DNA of 64,000 bases. It comes from Novipirellula caenicola (lineage in GTDB: Bacteria > Planctomycetota > Planctomycetia > Pirellulales > Pirellulaceae). Location: the NCBI RefSeq assembly GCF_039545035.1, contig NZ_BAABRO010000002.1:957649-1021648 (forward strand). Direction: 5' to 3'. How positions within the stretch are numbered: position 1 is the first letter of the stretch; the number at the start of each line of letters is the position of its first letter. This document shows positions 63,808-64,000 of this stretch, one piece after another. The notes under the pieces are model-generated. The model had not been told where the DNA came from. It saw nothing but the letters and a program-made list of their open reading frames with translations, and made no database searches. The translations under genes were made by a program, and so were the position numbers.

Positions 63808-63894
63808 GGCTCTGGGTGGGGCTCGTTGTGTTAGAAATGGATGGTTCCAGCATGGTTTCACCACCCTCCCCGGCCGCATCCTGCGGCCGACCCT
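63808..63894. repeat. 87-bp direct repeat, right copy
   Basis: Second copy of 63044-63130 (81 of 87 identical). From 63895 to the window end I recognise no gene; a hairpin with arms near 63946-63958 and 63969-63981 (about 11 of 13 paired) carries a GCGGAG...TCGCTGAC string akin to the 18-bp repeat at 33166. Confidence 0.85.
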
Positions 63895-64000
63895 AGTATA
63901 TGATCGTTGTGGTGTTTCGACTGGTTTTCACGTCGATTCGCTGTGATGACCTTTTCGCAGTCGCTCTGCGGAGAGGTCGCTGACTCACAGATCCGATCCG

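Overview
The window looks like chromosomal DNA of a planctomycete, most likely the Pirellulaceae / Rhodopirellula clade. The indicators are a PSCyt1-DUF1549-DUF1553 cytochrome paired with a DUF1501 Tat protein, a sulfatase / ceramidase-like / DUF1080 / Gfo-Idh-MocA gene set, an ECF sigma factor coupled to a Ser/Thr kinase, and many palindromic dispersed repeats. No tRNA, rRNA, CRISPR array, classical transposase or replication origin was seen. The genus assignment is inference; no marker gene for it lies in the window.

Layout. 1-5.9 kb: a cut-off serine hydrolase (-), then the PSCyt1/DUF1501 pair (+). 6-10.1 kb: a tightly overlapping minus-strand operon of ECF sigma factor, membrane Ser/Thr kinase with an HC2-type zinc finger, and a secreted Met-rich protein; a large ferritin-like protein diverges from it. 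11.9-15.8 kb: an NHL-repeat lipoprotein (-), then a YrdC-phosphatase fusion, rpiB and holB (+). 15.8-24.7 kb: trpS and cstA (-), trxB, an Nramp-like transporter, asnS and gluQ (+). 24.7-31.4 kb: a flavoprotein, an unknown AT-richer gene, topB, and a cold-shock/DUF1294 fusion. 31.6-38.5 kb: sulfatase, ceramidase-like, DUF1080 and esterase genes (-), a saprophytic polymer or lipid degradation set. 38.7-42.5 kb: an unusual operon of a pilin-like secreted protein, a secretin lipoprotein and a large beta-rich secreted protein. 43-49.8 kb: oxidoreductase, RraB-like protein, hybrid histidine kinase, small lipoprotein and metallophosphatase. 50.3-63 kb: a seven-gene MoxR/DUF58/VWA (Bat-like) operon. 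63-64 kb: a DUF559 gene remnant enclosed by nested perfect inverted repeats and flanked by 87-bp direct repeats.

Most interesting points: (1) the DUF559 cassette with 27-bp perfect terminal inverted repeats, which looks like a small undescribed mobile element; (2) the pilin-like/secretin/chaperone-like operon without any ATPase; (3) a fused phosphatase whose P-loop matches the arginine phosphatase YwlE, including the specificity threonine, followed by rpiB as in Bacillus; (4) a family of palindromic elements with GTAGC ends that abut, and in two cases form, the stop codons of neighbouring genes; (5) an Nramp-fold transporter lacking the metal-binding motifs. All functional claims rest on reading motifs by eye; no database searches were run.
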